Assembly: GCA_944319815.1 (NCBI GenBank)
Contig: CALUEX010000007.1
Location: 1-64,000, forward strand
Source: an uncultured Prevotella sp.
GTDB lineage: Bacteria > Bacteroidota > Bacteroidia > Bacteroidales > Bacteroidaceae
Reading direction: 5' to 3'
Length of the DNA stretch: 64,000 bases
Shown: piece after piece, positions 18,190 to 26,102 of the stretch
Layout: each line of letters starts with the position of its first letter
Position numbering within the stretch: the first letter of the stretch is position 1
The notes under the pieces: generated by a model
Seen by the model: only the letters and a program-made list of their open reading frames with translations
What the model was told of the DNA's origin: nothing
The model's database searches: none
Translations under genes and position numbers: made by a program

Positions 18190-18722
18190 CACTCGAACCT
18201 GATAACTTTCTTCTTCAAATCAACTGTGTATTGTTTCTTCGCGATGTTGTCAATCACGGCCGACCCTATAAGTACGTCTGCGCCAGGATTGTCCACTACC
18301 GTCGCTTTTATGTCGCGCAAGGTGTGGGGCTTGCCGTCTTTGTCAACTATCGTCACTTGCCTTATGTTGTAGATTGGGTTCTTGATTTGTGTCCCGTCGG
18401 CAATGGTGCTGACTGATTCGCCTACGTAGTCGTTTTCCGTCAACGTACCTGACTTTACAAGTTCTACCAGTTCTAACGTGGAAATAAGCATGCTCGAACA
18501 TCCCGTGTCGAAAAGGGCGTCGTATCCGTTCGAGTCGTTCAGCTTGATGTGTATCGTCTTGACGTTGGTTTCCGTCTTTTTGAAGTCCACCTCAAAATAT
18601 GCCTTTGTTTCTGGCTTTTTTGTCTTGCCGCCGACAGTGTATGGGTCGTACTCGTTCTTTCTTGAATTGCACGACAATAACATGATGATTAATACAATCG
18701 GTAAATATTTGCGTATATTCAT
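18189..18722 (-). CDS. Lipoprotein with retropepsin-like aspartic protease domain
   Basis: A 177-residue protein with a lipoprotein signal (LIIMLLSC, lipidated Cys18), so probably anchored in the envelope. Residues about 50-175 look like a clan AA retropepsin: ALFDTGCSSMLIS carries the catalytic DTG (72-74), followed by a turn-rich flap region and PGADVLIGSAVID, the second family signature. Such single-domain proteases act as homodimers. It lies between the two coiled-coil membrane proteins of the operon (2 bases after one, one-base overlap with the next), which suggests it may process a partner's periplasmic part; that is inference. It could also be an inactive binding version. Confidence 0.75.
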   Translation of the reverse strand: MNIRKYLPIVLIIMLLSCNSRKNEYDPYTVGGKTKKPETKAYFEVDFKKTETNVKTIHIKLNDSNGYDALFDTGCSSMLISTLELVELVKSGTLTENDYVGESVSTIADGTQIKNPIYNIRQVTIVDKDGKPHTLRDIKATVVDNPGADVLIGSAVIDNIAKKQYTVDLKKKVIRFE

Positions 18723-18724
18723 GA

Positions 18725-20182
18725 TTAATTCAATTTAAATACAATTTTGTTGTTGGGATTGGCATTCTCTTGCGATGAAGACCTGTAGGAAATCACTATT
18801 TCCTTATTATTGTTGTCGCTTGGTCGCAACCTGAAAGGCTCGCCATTGAGTAATTTCCGTTTTTCGCTGCTTTCCAGGTTATCGCAGTAAAAGTTATATC
18901 CGTCAATTCTTCTGGTTGGAAATAACGTTACATCTGTCGTGACATCAACATCTTCAGCACGGACGCATCTGCTGCCTTGGATAATAGAAAATCCGCAGTC
19001 TTGGTCCATGTCGCCTTTTTCATTGTCTATATCCATTTCATAGGTGTAACCGAATTGTTCCACCGCCTTTTTCAGTTTATCAAGTTCCTCGCTTTTTTGC
19101 GACAGCTGCTGTTTCAACTTCTTGTTTTCTTCTATTACGGACGATACGTCTTCTTGCGTGTGGTCTTGCGAAGCAGAGCATCCCTTGAAAAGGGACAGCA
19201 CCATCACAATCAGCATGACTGCCAGTAGCCCAGTGTTGAGCAGGTGTAGTTGCCGTCCTTTCGTTGGGGAGGCCTTCCGCTCTGTCTGTGACTGTCCGCA
19301 TTCCGCATAGCCATGTCCGCCATTTATATTGTTGAGGATACTGGCTATCCCGTTGAATGCTTCAATGTACTTTTCATTGTTGGCTTCCGCTGTCTCTTTT
19401 GCATTGTTTGCGGCTGTCAGGTCATCTTTTAGTTTGTTGATTTTACATTTTGATGAATGCTTTGCTTCTTTTTGCGCATTGATGGCATTTTTGAGTTGTT
19501 CTATTTCTTCGTCTTTATCTTGAATGGTTTGCTCTGCTGTTTTCAACTTTTCGATATACTCGTTTATTCCTTTCAACGATGAGTCTTTCGATATTTCCTT
19601 GTCGTCCTTTACCAATATGCGTCCTTCCACTCTCAAGTCGTTGATAAAGGCGATGGAGTCACAATCGTCCAAGCTGTATGTCTTGCATTGGTCGAACTCT
19701 TTATCGTGGTTGAAAACCTGTTGAAAACCACTGTCGAAGTCTTCTTCAAGGTTTACAAACCCATGGTTGATTTCTTCTTCGATTTTCGTGAATGAAGCGT
19801 CATCGCCAAGGTTGTCAACTATGTATTTACCTTTGCCGTCCAAATAAGTGCCTACCGCAACATTGTTATATACCTTGCGCAGCATCTTGTAAATACCGCT
19901 GATTAGAAGTTCGTATTTGCCTTTTATGACGATTGAAATGCAGAAATAACTATTCCTGTTGCTCCCTTTCTCGTGTACATTAGCGCTTGGCGTATATGTG
20001 TACACGCTGTACCACGAGCCTTTCCAAAAGCGCGCATCCACGAAGAGCGTCTCGCCAAGGGCGTGCATTTGGCCGCTCCTTGCGAAAAACACACCCGTTA
20101 TGTTCTCTACCAGGCCTTTGTCTATATTCCCGCTCGATTTTTGGCTGCCGGCATTCGGTTTGCCGTGAATTATTATTTCCAT
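18725..20182 (-). CDS. Membrane protein: cytoplasmic N-domain, long coiled coil, one TM, second coiled coil
   Basis: A 485-residue single-span protein. Residues 1-180 are a globular domain (MEIIIHGKPNAG..., ETLFVDARFWKGSWYSVYTY) that I cannot name but that seems related to the N-domain of the MORN protein through YFCISIVIKGKYELLI (79-94). Residues about 203-290 are a strong coiled coil (KTAEQTIQDKDEEIEQL), 324-342 the membrane span, 353-386 a second coiled coil (ENKKLKQQLSQKSEELDKL) and the last 80 residues a small extracytoplasmic domain. It starts 1 base after the GTPase stop codon, so GTPase and this protein are almost certainly made together; it is a good candidate GTPase effector or adaptor. 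Possibly related to described GTPase-associated adaptor proteins, which I cannot confirm. Confidence 0.75.
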   Translation of the reverse strand: MEIIIHGKPNAGSQKSSGNIDKGLVENITGVFFARSGQMHALGETLFVDARFWKGSWYSVYTYTPSANVHEKGSNRNSYFCISIVIKGKYELLISGIYKMLRKVYNNVAVGTYLDGKGKYIVDNLGDDASFTKIEEEINHGFVNLEEDFDSGFQQVFNHDKEFDQCKTYSLDDCDSIAFINDLRVEGRILVKDDKEISKDSSLKGINEYIEKLKTAEQTIQDKDEEIEQLKNAINAQKEAKHSSKCKINKLKDDLTAANNAKETAEANNEKYIEAFNGIASILNNINGGHGYAECGQSQTERKASPTKGRQLHLLNTGLLAVMLIVMVLSLFKGCSASQDHTQEDVSSVIEENKKLKQQLSQKSEELDKLKKAVEQFGYTYEMDIDNEKGDMDQDCGFSIIQGSRCVRAEDVDVTTDVTLFPTRRIDGYNFYCDNLESSEKRKLLNGEPFRLRPSDNNNKEIVISYRSSSQENANPNNKIVFKLN

Positions 20183-20183
20183 G

Positions 20184-21155
20184 TTACCAGCGTTTAGTTA
20201 TTTCCCTCCATAAATCGCGTGGATATACATCCGCCGCTACGTTATATATCTCGTGCTCGTTCCCGGCGTTGTCAACCTGCCTCGTGAACATCCCGGTGCA
20301 GAACGTCTTGAAGGCGAAATTGTCCGACGTTATGAAACCGCCTAATCTTGTTATCCTCATGCTCGCGAATAATTGCCTGTAATAAAGCTCGGCATCCTTG
20401 CGTGCGCCTTGGGGGTCGGTGCAGCCGTGGATGGTGCCGAACATCGTCGTGTCAATCTTGTTGTAGAGCAAGACAATCCTGTCCCTATTTTGGTCGATGG
20501 CTGGATAGAAGTAGGTAAGGAAGCGCTGGGCGTAAGAGTCCCTATGCATGGTGTCGTTTCTGAATGAGATAGGTGAATCCAGGTCGAGCAGCACGATGTA
20601 CGACTTTGGGTTTCGGCTCGTCATTATCGCCGACAGGTAAGGCTCTACGCGACGGTTCTTGCCAAGCCTTATCTGTTCAGGGTCGGTAGTGTAGAAATCC
20701 TCCCCGGGGGCTTCGAGCAGCTTGGCTATTTCCCTGCCGTCCTTGTAGACGTTCACCAAGAGGAACTTTACCGAACCGGGCAGTGCCTCCACCGTGTTAA
20801 GTTTCTCGGCGAACTCCTGGCAGTCATTCTGGTATTGGGCCGTGTTAAGGAACGTGGGGTCGGTCTTTACCGTGTATCCCTCGTTGCGTAAGTACTTGGC
20901 TAACCTCACCAATATCATCGACTTCCCGCTTGACGGCGGCCCTACGAATACCACTATCGGCACTTGGTCGTTGACGATGGTAGGCGTGGCGAATGTATTT
21001 GCTGCACCGGCGGCAACGCCTTGTTGCGCCGTGGACGTGCCGGCGGTTGAGGCTTCTTGGCCTACATTGAGGTTTTCGTTCCCGGTCTTTGCTGATGTGT
21101 CGTTCGTAGAGGTTGATTGTTGCCGGGTATTTCCTCCAGTTACTATTGTTGGCAT
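20184..21155 (-). CDS. TRAFAC-like P-loop GTPase
   Basis: A 323-residue predicted cytoplasmic GTPase. After a Ser/Thr/Gln/Ala-rich disordered tail of about 62 residues comes Walker A GPPSSGKS (72-79). The expected DxxG is replaced by APGE (149-152, LLEAPGEDF), and the G4 motif NKID is at 232-235 (VLLYNKIDTT), which points to guanine rather than adenine binding. GPPSSGKS with APGE is unlike Era, Ras or dynamin and recalls the divergent GTPases of bacterial conflict or signalling systems, a comparison made from memory. It lies second in a six-gene operon between a four-TM protein (19-base gap) and a coiled-coil membrane protein (1-base gap), so it may switch a membrane complex. Confidence 0.8.
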   Translation of the reverse strand: MPTIVTGGNTRQQSTSTNDTSAKTGNENLNVGQEASTAGTSTAQQGVAAGAANTFATPTIVNDQVPIVVFVGPPSSGKSMILVRLAKYLRNEGYTVKTDPTFLNTAQYQNDCQEFAEKLNTVEALPGSVKFLLVNVYKDGREIAKLLEAPGEDFYTTDPEQIRLGKNRRVEPYLSAIMTSRNPKSYIVLLDLDSPISFRNDTMHRDSYAQRFLTYFYPAIDQNRDRIVLLYNKIDTTMFGTIHGCTDPQGARKDAELYYRQLFASMRITRLGGFITSDNFAFKTFCTGMFTRQVDNAGNEHEIYNVAADVYPRDLWREITKRW

Positions 21156-21174
21156 ATTGTTGAGTTTTTTGTTT

Positions 21175-22272
21175 TTAGTCTTTCTTGCAGAACAATGCGA
21201 ACAGGATGAATGAGACGATGTCGAAAATCAGTGAGATTACTATCCATTGGAACATCGTCATGCCGACAAGACGGCCTGAGATGATGTCGCCCCATACTGA
21301 CATTGTGTCGAACATACGCTTTGACGGATACACCGTGAAGCTCTTTATCTTTCCGTCTTTCATCACGACACACTTCTTGCTGTATTCGTTTGGCATTTTC
21401 GATATTACCCTGCCGTCCTGTTGGCCGTAGTACTTGTAGTATGCATTGACGGAGCCGTCTTTCAGGACTGCCGGGAGATGCTTGGTCTCAAGCTCGTTGA
21501 TTGGCTCGAGCAGTTCGGTAAGCTCCGTGTTCTGGTCTTTCTTCCTGTCATAGAAGTTCTCTATCACGGCCAGTTTCTTGTTAAGTTGCTCCATCATCCT
21601 CGCAGTGTATTTTGTTTGGAGTTCCGGAAATCTTGTACGCTGGGTTGTCCCCCTGTCACCGTTGTCTCTTACTTCATCAAAAATCACGTACTCGTTAGGG
21701 TCTCCGTATGTTTTTGAGTCTTTCGTCAGTATGTTCTCTGTAGAGTTCAAAATGTTGATGCACGCTTCCCCAAAGCCTTCATGGCGTTCCATGGTGTTGT
21801 TAAGTTCACGTGTGAAGGACTCGATGTTGGCGTGTACCGATGCTGACACGGCCATCTGTGCCATATTCTTTTGGTCCTCTATGTTTTTGTTGCTTTTCGT
21901 TGTGTTGTCCACAATATAGTCTTTCGCGCTCGCCAATTCCTTTGCGAGTATCGAATAGCCATGTTTTTCGACGAAGAAGTAATGCACGTTAGTGATAAAG
22001 CTGAACGTCCAGAAAACAAGGAATCCGATTAGCCCGAACGTAAAAGTGCTCTTGGATGCTCTTACGCGCTTGCGCAATTCTTCTATGACTTTTGTCAGGC
22101 ACCATCCCGCAAGTATTGCGACAATCAGTACTAAGACGAACACGAGCCACAGGTTTGTACCGTTCAATAGGTTCAATGATAGCGAAGATGCCGTGAAGTA
22201 TGCGCTAAAGCCAGAGAATAGCAAATAACCCACAAACAGGGCGATTTTAATAATAACTTTACTTTTGTTCAT
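21175..22272 (-). CDS. Four-TM membrane protein with a large extracytoplasmic domain
   Basis: A 365-residue protein with three N-terminal membrane spans (about 7-29, 42-60, 79-98), a hydrophilic, partly helical region of about 235 residues (100-335), one final span (about 341-360) and a short basic tail KKD. No enzyme motif is visible and I do not recognise the family. It is the first gene of the six-gene operon, and with the GTPase starting 19 bases on it is the likely membrane platform of the system. The ATG at 22272 (MNKSKVIIKIALF) is the only sensible start. No clear consensus promoter was found upstream; the gap 22273-22979 is AT-rich. Confidence 0.75.
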   Translation of the reverse strand: MNKSKVIIKIALFVGYLLFSGFSAYFTASSLSLNLLNGTNLWLVFVLVLIVAILAGWCLTKVIEELRKRVRASKSTFTFGLIGFLVFWTFSFITNVHYFFVEKHGYSILAKELASAKDYIVDNTTKSNKNIEDQKNMAQMAVSASVHANIESFTRELNNTMERHEGFGEACINILNSTENILTKDSKTYGDPNEYVIFDEVRDNGDRGTTQRTRFPELQTKYTARMMEQLNKKLAVIENFYDRKKDQNTELTELLEPINELETKHLPAVLKDGSVNAYYKYYGQQDGRVISKMPNEYSKKCVVMKDGKIKSFTVYPSKRMFDTMSVWGDIISGRLVGMTMFQWIVISLIFDIVSFILFALFCKKD

Positions 22273-22742
22273 ATTAATTAAGCTAATGATTGTTTATTTT
22301 TTTATGTACCATTTGCACGTTTTTTTGTTGTTGGTGCTTAAGCTTCTTTTGTTTCATTCTCATTGTCGAAAACCGTTGGTTATTATGTAAACTATTTGTT
22401 ATCATGGTACTAAAATATCGGTGCCTTTCAGCCTTTTTACTATATTGGATGGTATGCCTGACACTGCAAATGTGCGAAAAATATTTAATATTTGTGTTGG
22501 GGAGGGGTAAAAATATGTTAAACAAAACATATTTTAACGTTAGTCTTGTTTGATATTGTTCACACGCAATAAATAACATACTTACACTTTAGTTATATAA
22601 ATAAGTTTTGCTAAACTTGCATACACACTTTGGATGTGGAAAATGGCTGTCCATCATAAATGTTTTCACTTAATTTTCACCTTATTTTATTATGCATGAT
22701 GTGCCGTTTTTGTAACTCGTTGGCATTCAGTGCGTTTGCGAA

Positions 22743-22806
22743 ATGGCATCTTTTACGCTCCAAAAGAAGCCCTTTCGCGGGGTAAGAAATGCCCTTTTGC
22801 GTTGCG
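22743..22806. repeat. CTTTTGC-type short repeats in a 707-base gap
   Basis: GGCATCTTTTACGCTCCAAAAG and GAAATGCCCTTTTGCGTTGC units of the dispersed hairpin family. The rest of the gap 22273-22979 is AT-rich with no gene I can support; the rpmE2 promoter lies at its right end and the leader of the minus-strand GTPase operon at its left. Confidence 0.55.
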
Positions 22807-22891
22807 TTTTGCGGCATATTGTATTTGTGTTGGCCGCTGTGCGGCTTTTCGTTTATTTTCAGACATGAAGAGATAAAACATCAAAATAAAT

Positions 22892-22922
22892 TTTGCCGTT
22901 AACGGGAAAAGTAGTAACTTTG
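22892..22922 (+). promoter_or_regulatory. Bacteroidota-type promoter of the L31 gene
   Basis: TTTG at 22892-22895, exactly 19 bases, TAACTTTG at 22915-22922. The leader would be about 52 bases. Confidence 0.8.
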
Positions 22923-22979
22923 CAGCCCGAAAGCATTTAATGCAATCAAGTAGATTAACATTCAATTATAAAAATCAAG

Positions 22980-23231
22980 ATGAAAAAAGGTATCCATCCC
23001 GAAAACTATCGCCCCGTCGTATTCAAGGATATGTCCAACGGCGATATGTTCCTTACACGTTCTACCTGCAAGACAACTGAGACGGTGGAATTTGAAGGTG
23101 AAACTTACCCTGTGGTAAAAGTCGAAATCTCGAACACGTCGCACCCGTTCTATACGGGCAAGAGCAAGCTCGTTGACACGGCGGGCCGCGTAGACAAGTT
23201 CATGAGCCGCTACGGTAAGGTGCGTAAATAA
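22980..23231 (+). CDS. rpmE2: 50S ribosomal protein L31, type B
   Basis: The 83-residue product begins [17 protein letters not shown] and contains [24 protein letters not shown], both hallmarks of L31. It lacks the CxxC zinc pairs of type A L31 (only one Cys, in TRSTCKTT), which makes it the zinc-free type B. Strong promoter and 58-base distance from the -7 element. It is followed by a short dyad (CGTTTGGACGTAGTCGCATATACGTCTGGACGC, given here only as position 23270-23302) and T-run that may terminate transcription. Confidence 0.93.
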   Translation: MKKGIHPENYRPVVFKDMSNGDMFLTRSTCKTTETVEFEGETYPVVKVEISNTSHPFYTGKSKLVDTAGRVDKFMSRYGKVRK

Positions 23232-23331
23232 TATATCTCAATAATATATTACCGTATTATAAAATGCGTTTGGACGTAGTCGCATATACGTCTGGACGCA
23301 TTTTTTGTTTCAATAAGTATTTTTTAAGGTT

Positions 23332-24261
23332 ATGGGATTAATGAGGATTGATTGGTTTAACAGGTTTTTGCTTGTCGTGGCGGTTGCGTTCTCGCTGGCC
23401 GCTTGCAGCAGCGACGACGATGGTGACGGTGTACAAGGTGGCGGAACGAACGCCAACATGAACGTCGTTGACGGCGACGAGGCTGTTACGAGGCTCGAGT
23501 TCCCGAGGCTGAAGGGAGGCCGCAGCGTGGTAATAGTTTACCGCACGAACACGCGCAGCTATGATGACGACCGCGTGAACTACGCCGTCGAGTGGGACTG
23601 CGACAAGAAGTCGCAGCGTTGGTCGTGCTACCAGTTGCACCAAGGATACACCGGCAGCTACAGCAGGGTAGTCGATGGATACATGAACGACACTGAAAAT
23701 TTGGCAGAGGGAGACTATTACGACACCGACTATATTTATGGTTCTGGTTACGAGCACGGGCACATCTGCCCCAATGCGGACAGGAAATACTCTTACGACG
23801 CCAATTACCAGACGTTCTACATGACCAATATGCAGCCGCAATACCACAAGTTCAACGGCTACACCAACAGCGGTCCCGATAGAGGGGAGGGGCTTTGGGT
23901 CAGGATGGAGAACCAGGTGAGGAGCTGGACTCCACGCAACTCGACCGACACTTTGTATGTATGCAAGGGCGGAACGATAGACAACGAGGACCAGATAATA
24001 GAGCGGATAGACGGCAAGTTGATAGTGCCGAGGTATTTCTTCATGGCGATATTGCTGAAAAACGAGATGGGATACCGCGCCGTTGGCTTCTGGGCTGAGC
24101 AGAAAAGTAACGAATGGCGTGACGACGAACCTCTCTCTGACTATGCCGTCTCGATAGACGAACTGGAACGTTTGACGGGTATCGACTTTTTCTGCAACCT
24201 GCCCGACGACATCGAGGACAGTGTTGAAGACCACTATGTGCCCAAGGTTTGGGGGCTTTAA
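23332..24261 (+). CDS. Secreted DNA/RNA non-specific endonuclease (lipoprotein)
   Basis: A 309-residue protein with a lipoprotein signal ending LAAC and a Ser/Asp-rich tether (SSDDDGDG), so probably surface or periplasmic. The beta-beta-alpha-metal nuclease core is visible: YEHGHICPNADRKYS is the variant of the DRGH motif with the catalytic histidine, followed by FYMTNMQPQYHKFN carrying the magnesium-binding asparagine region. It likely degrades extracellular nucleic acid for nutrition or defence. Start: ATG 23332; a second ATG at 23341 (MRIDWFNRF) also keeps the signal. Convergent with the TrpB2 gene across a long inverted repeat. Confidence 0.85.
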   Translation: MGLMRIDWFNRFLLVVAVAFSLAACSSDDDGDGVQGGGTNANMNVVDGDEAVTRLEFPRLKGGRSVVIVYRTNTRSYDDDRVNYAVEWDCDKKSQRWSCYQLHQGYTGSYSRVVDGYMNDTENLAEGDYYDTDYIYGSGYEHGHICPNADRKYSYDANYQTFYMTNMQPQYHKFNGYTNSGPDRGEGLWVRMENQVRSWTPRNSTDTLYVCKGGTIDNEDQIIERIDGKLIVPRYFFMAILLKNEMGYRAVGFWAEQKSNEWRDDEPLSDYAVSIDELERLTGIDFFCNLPDDIEDSVEDHYVPKVWGL

Positions 24262-24270
24262 GGTGGTGTG

Positions 24271-24395
24271 ATGCATAATTCATAATGCACAATGCAGAAT
24301 AGGCTGACGCCATGCTTGTAGGCTGTTTATTGATTGTAAACACCTTCATTGCATGGCGTCAGCCTATTCTGCATAGTGCATTATGAATTATGCAT
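24271..24395. repeat. Inverted repeat with 45-base arms between convergent genes
   Basis: Arms 24271-24315 and 24351-24395 are reverse complements with one mismatch (ends ATGCATAATTCATAATGCAC), separated by 35 bases. The whole could fold into a very long hairpin and stop transcription from both sides, or be a small non-autonomous element. Confidence 0.8.
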
Positions 24396-24398
24396 TAA

Positions 24399-25760
24399 TC
24401 AAATGATTTTCGGCACGTCGTCAAGGTTGGCTTTAATCTCCTTGTCTGAAACTTCATAGTTAATCAAGTCGCCGTTCAGGTATTGCTCGTAGGCGGTCAT
24501 GTCGATAAGGCCGTGGCCGCTGAGGTTGAACAGGATGACCTTCTTCTCGCCGCTTTCCTTGCACTTCTTCGCCTCGCGTATTGTGGCGGCAATGGCGTGG
24601 CAGCTTTCCGGGGCGGGCACTATACCCTCGGTGCGGGCGAAAAGCAGCCCTGCGTCGAACGACTCAAGTTGCGGTATGTCAACGCCTTTCATCATGCCGT
24701 CCTTAAGCAGTTGCGACACGATGACGCCCGCGCCGTGGTAACGCAGGCCGCCGGCGTGGATGTTGGCGGGCTTGAAGTCGTGGCCGAGGGTGAACATCGG
24801 CAGCAGTGGGGTGTAGCCGGCCTCGTCGCCGAAGTCGTACTGGAACACGCCGCGCGTCAGCTTCGGGCAGCTTGAAGGCTCTGCCGCGATGTACTGGGTC
24901 TTGGCCCCGTCCTTGATGTTGTGGCGCATGAAGGGGAACGCCAGGCCGCCGAAGTTGGAGCCTCCGCCGAAGCACGCAACCACGATGTCGGGGTATTCGT
25001 CGGCCATTTCCATCTGTTTTTCGGCCTCAAGGCCTATTACCGTCTGGTGCAGGGCTACGTGGTTGAGCACCGAGCCGAGCGTGTACTTGCAGTGGGGCGT
25101 GGTGGTTGCCAGTTCGATAGCCTCCGAGATAGCCGTCCCGAGGGAGCCTTGGTGCATGGGGTCGCGCGTGATTATGTCCTTGCCGGCACGTGTTGACATC
25201 GACGGCGAACCCGTTACCTCGGCGCCGAAGGTGCGCATCAGGATGCTGCGGTAGGGCTTCTGCCGTAGGCTGATTTTAACTTGGTAGACGGCAGCCTCGA
25301 GCCCGAACACCTTGGCGGCGTAGCTAAGGGCCGCTCCCCATTGCCCGGCGCCGGTTTCGGTGGTTACATTCGTTGTACCCTCCTGCTTGCAGTAGTAGCA
25401 TTGGGCGAGGGCGGAGTTGATTTTATGGCTGCCCAGCGGGTTGGTGCTCTCGTTCTTGAAGTAGATGTGGGCGGGCGTTCCGAGGGCCTTTTCGAGGGCA
25501 TACGCGCGCACGAGCGGTGTGGAGCGGTAGTAGGTGTACTTGTCGAGCACCTCGTCGGGTATGTCTATCCAGGCGTTTTCGGTATCGAATTCCTGCCGGC
25601 AGCATTCCTCGCAAAACACGGGGAAGAGGTCTTCCGCCTTCAGCGGTTCGCGCGTCGAGGGGTTCAGCGGGGGTAGGGGCTTGTTTACCATGTCGGCTTG
25701 TATGTTGTACCACTGTCGTGGAATTTCACTCTCTTGCAGGATGAATTTCTTTTGTTTCAT
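24399..25760 (-). CDS. TrpB2-type tryptophan synthase beta chain-like PLP enzyme
   Basis: A 453-residue PLP-dependent enzyme. The internal-aldimine lysine is K113 in NPLGSHKINSA, with the substrate-binding ETGAGQWG and phosphate-binding CFGGGSNFGG loops, and the late SGHG. The long N-terminal part (IPRQWYNIQADM) and HAGGLRYHG are typical of the TrpB2 group rather than the classical TrpB1. It stands alone without trpA, as many TrpB2 genes do, and may act as a serine deaminase or a free-indole salvage enzyme rather than in tryptophan synthesis. ATG 25760 is preferred; a GTG two codons earlier is possible. Confidence 0.88.
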   Translation of the reverse strand: MKQKKFILQESEIPRQWYNIQADMVNKPLPPLNPSTREPLKAEDLFPVFCEECCRQEFDTENAWIDIPDEVLDKYTYYRSTPLVRAYALEKALGTPAHIYFKNESTNPLGSHKINSALAQCYYCKQEGTTNVTTETGAGQWGAALSYAAKVFGLEAAVYQVKISLRQKPYRSILMRTFGAEVTGSPSMSTRAGKDIITRDPMHQGSLGTAISEAIELATTTPHCKYTLGSVLNHVALHQTVIGLEAEKQMEMADEYPDIVVACFGGGSNFGGLAFPFMRHNIKDGAKTQYIAAEPSSCPKLTRGVFQYDFGDEAGYTPLLPMFTLGHDFKPANIHAGGLRYHGAGVIVSQLLKDGMMKGVDIPQLESFDAGLLFARTEGIVPAPESCHAIAATIREAKKCKESGEKKVILFNLSGHGLIDMTAYEQYLNGDLINYEVSDKEIKANLDDVPKII

Positions 25761-25924
25761 TGTCACGGATGTTTTAATATGTCACATTGTTACTTTTTAT
25801 CGATAATGAATGCAAATTTAATACATATTGGCTGAAATAGCAAAATATCTTTTACTTTTTATGCGTTAATGCTCAACTTTTGGCATTTTTGCCGCCTGTT
25901 GTGCGCCGGTATGCCGCAAGGCGT

Positions 25925-26016
25925 CTTGCAAAAGGTGTCCTTTTGCGGCGTAAAAGGTGGCATATTGGAACGCGAAAGGTGCCCTTTCACAATGCGAAAG
26001 AACACCTTTTGCAAAC
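25925..26016. repeat. CTTTTGC-type hairpin cluster
   Basis: Successive units TTGCAAAAGGTGTCCTTTTGC, GTAAAAGGTGG, GCGAAAGGTGCCCTTTC and GAACACCTTTTGC; the first and last can pair. It fills the centre of the 342-base gap 25761-26102, in which no gene is seen. Confidence 0.65.
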
Positions 26017-26102
26017 ACGGTAGTGTTGTGCCGTGGGGTAAGTTGCCGTTGGCGGTGTTTTTGTTTGGCTTTTGGCATCGGCCAAGAGCACGCCAAGGGG
26101 CG

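Noticed and set aside
22290..22553. 87-codon Cys/Phe/Leu-rich plus frame in the gap before the L31 gene
   Set aside because: AT-rich low-complexity frame without promoter or homologous pattern; probably chance.
23338..24276. 312-codon open frame antisense to the endonuclease gene
   Set aside because: No family pattern, composition of a shadow frame (many Val/His), while the plus frame has a signal peptide and a nuclease motif.
25925..26016. CRISPR-like array formed by the CTTTTGC units
   Set aside because: Units are short, differ in sequence, face each other and have irregular spacing; no cas genes are present.
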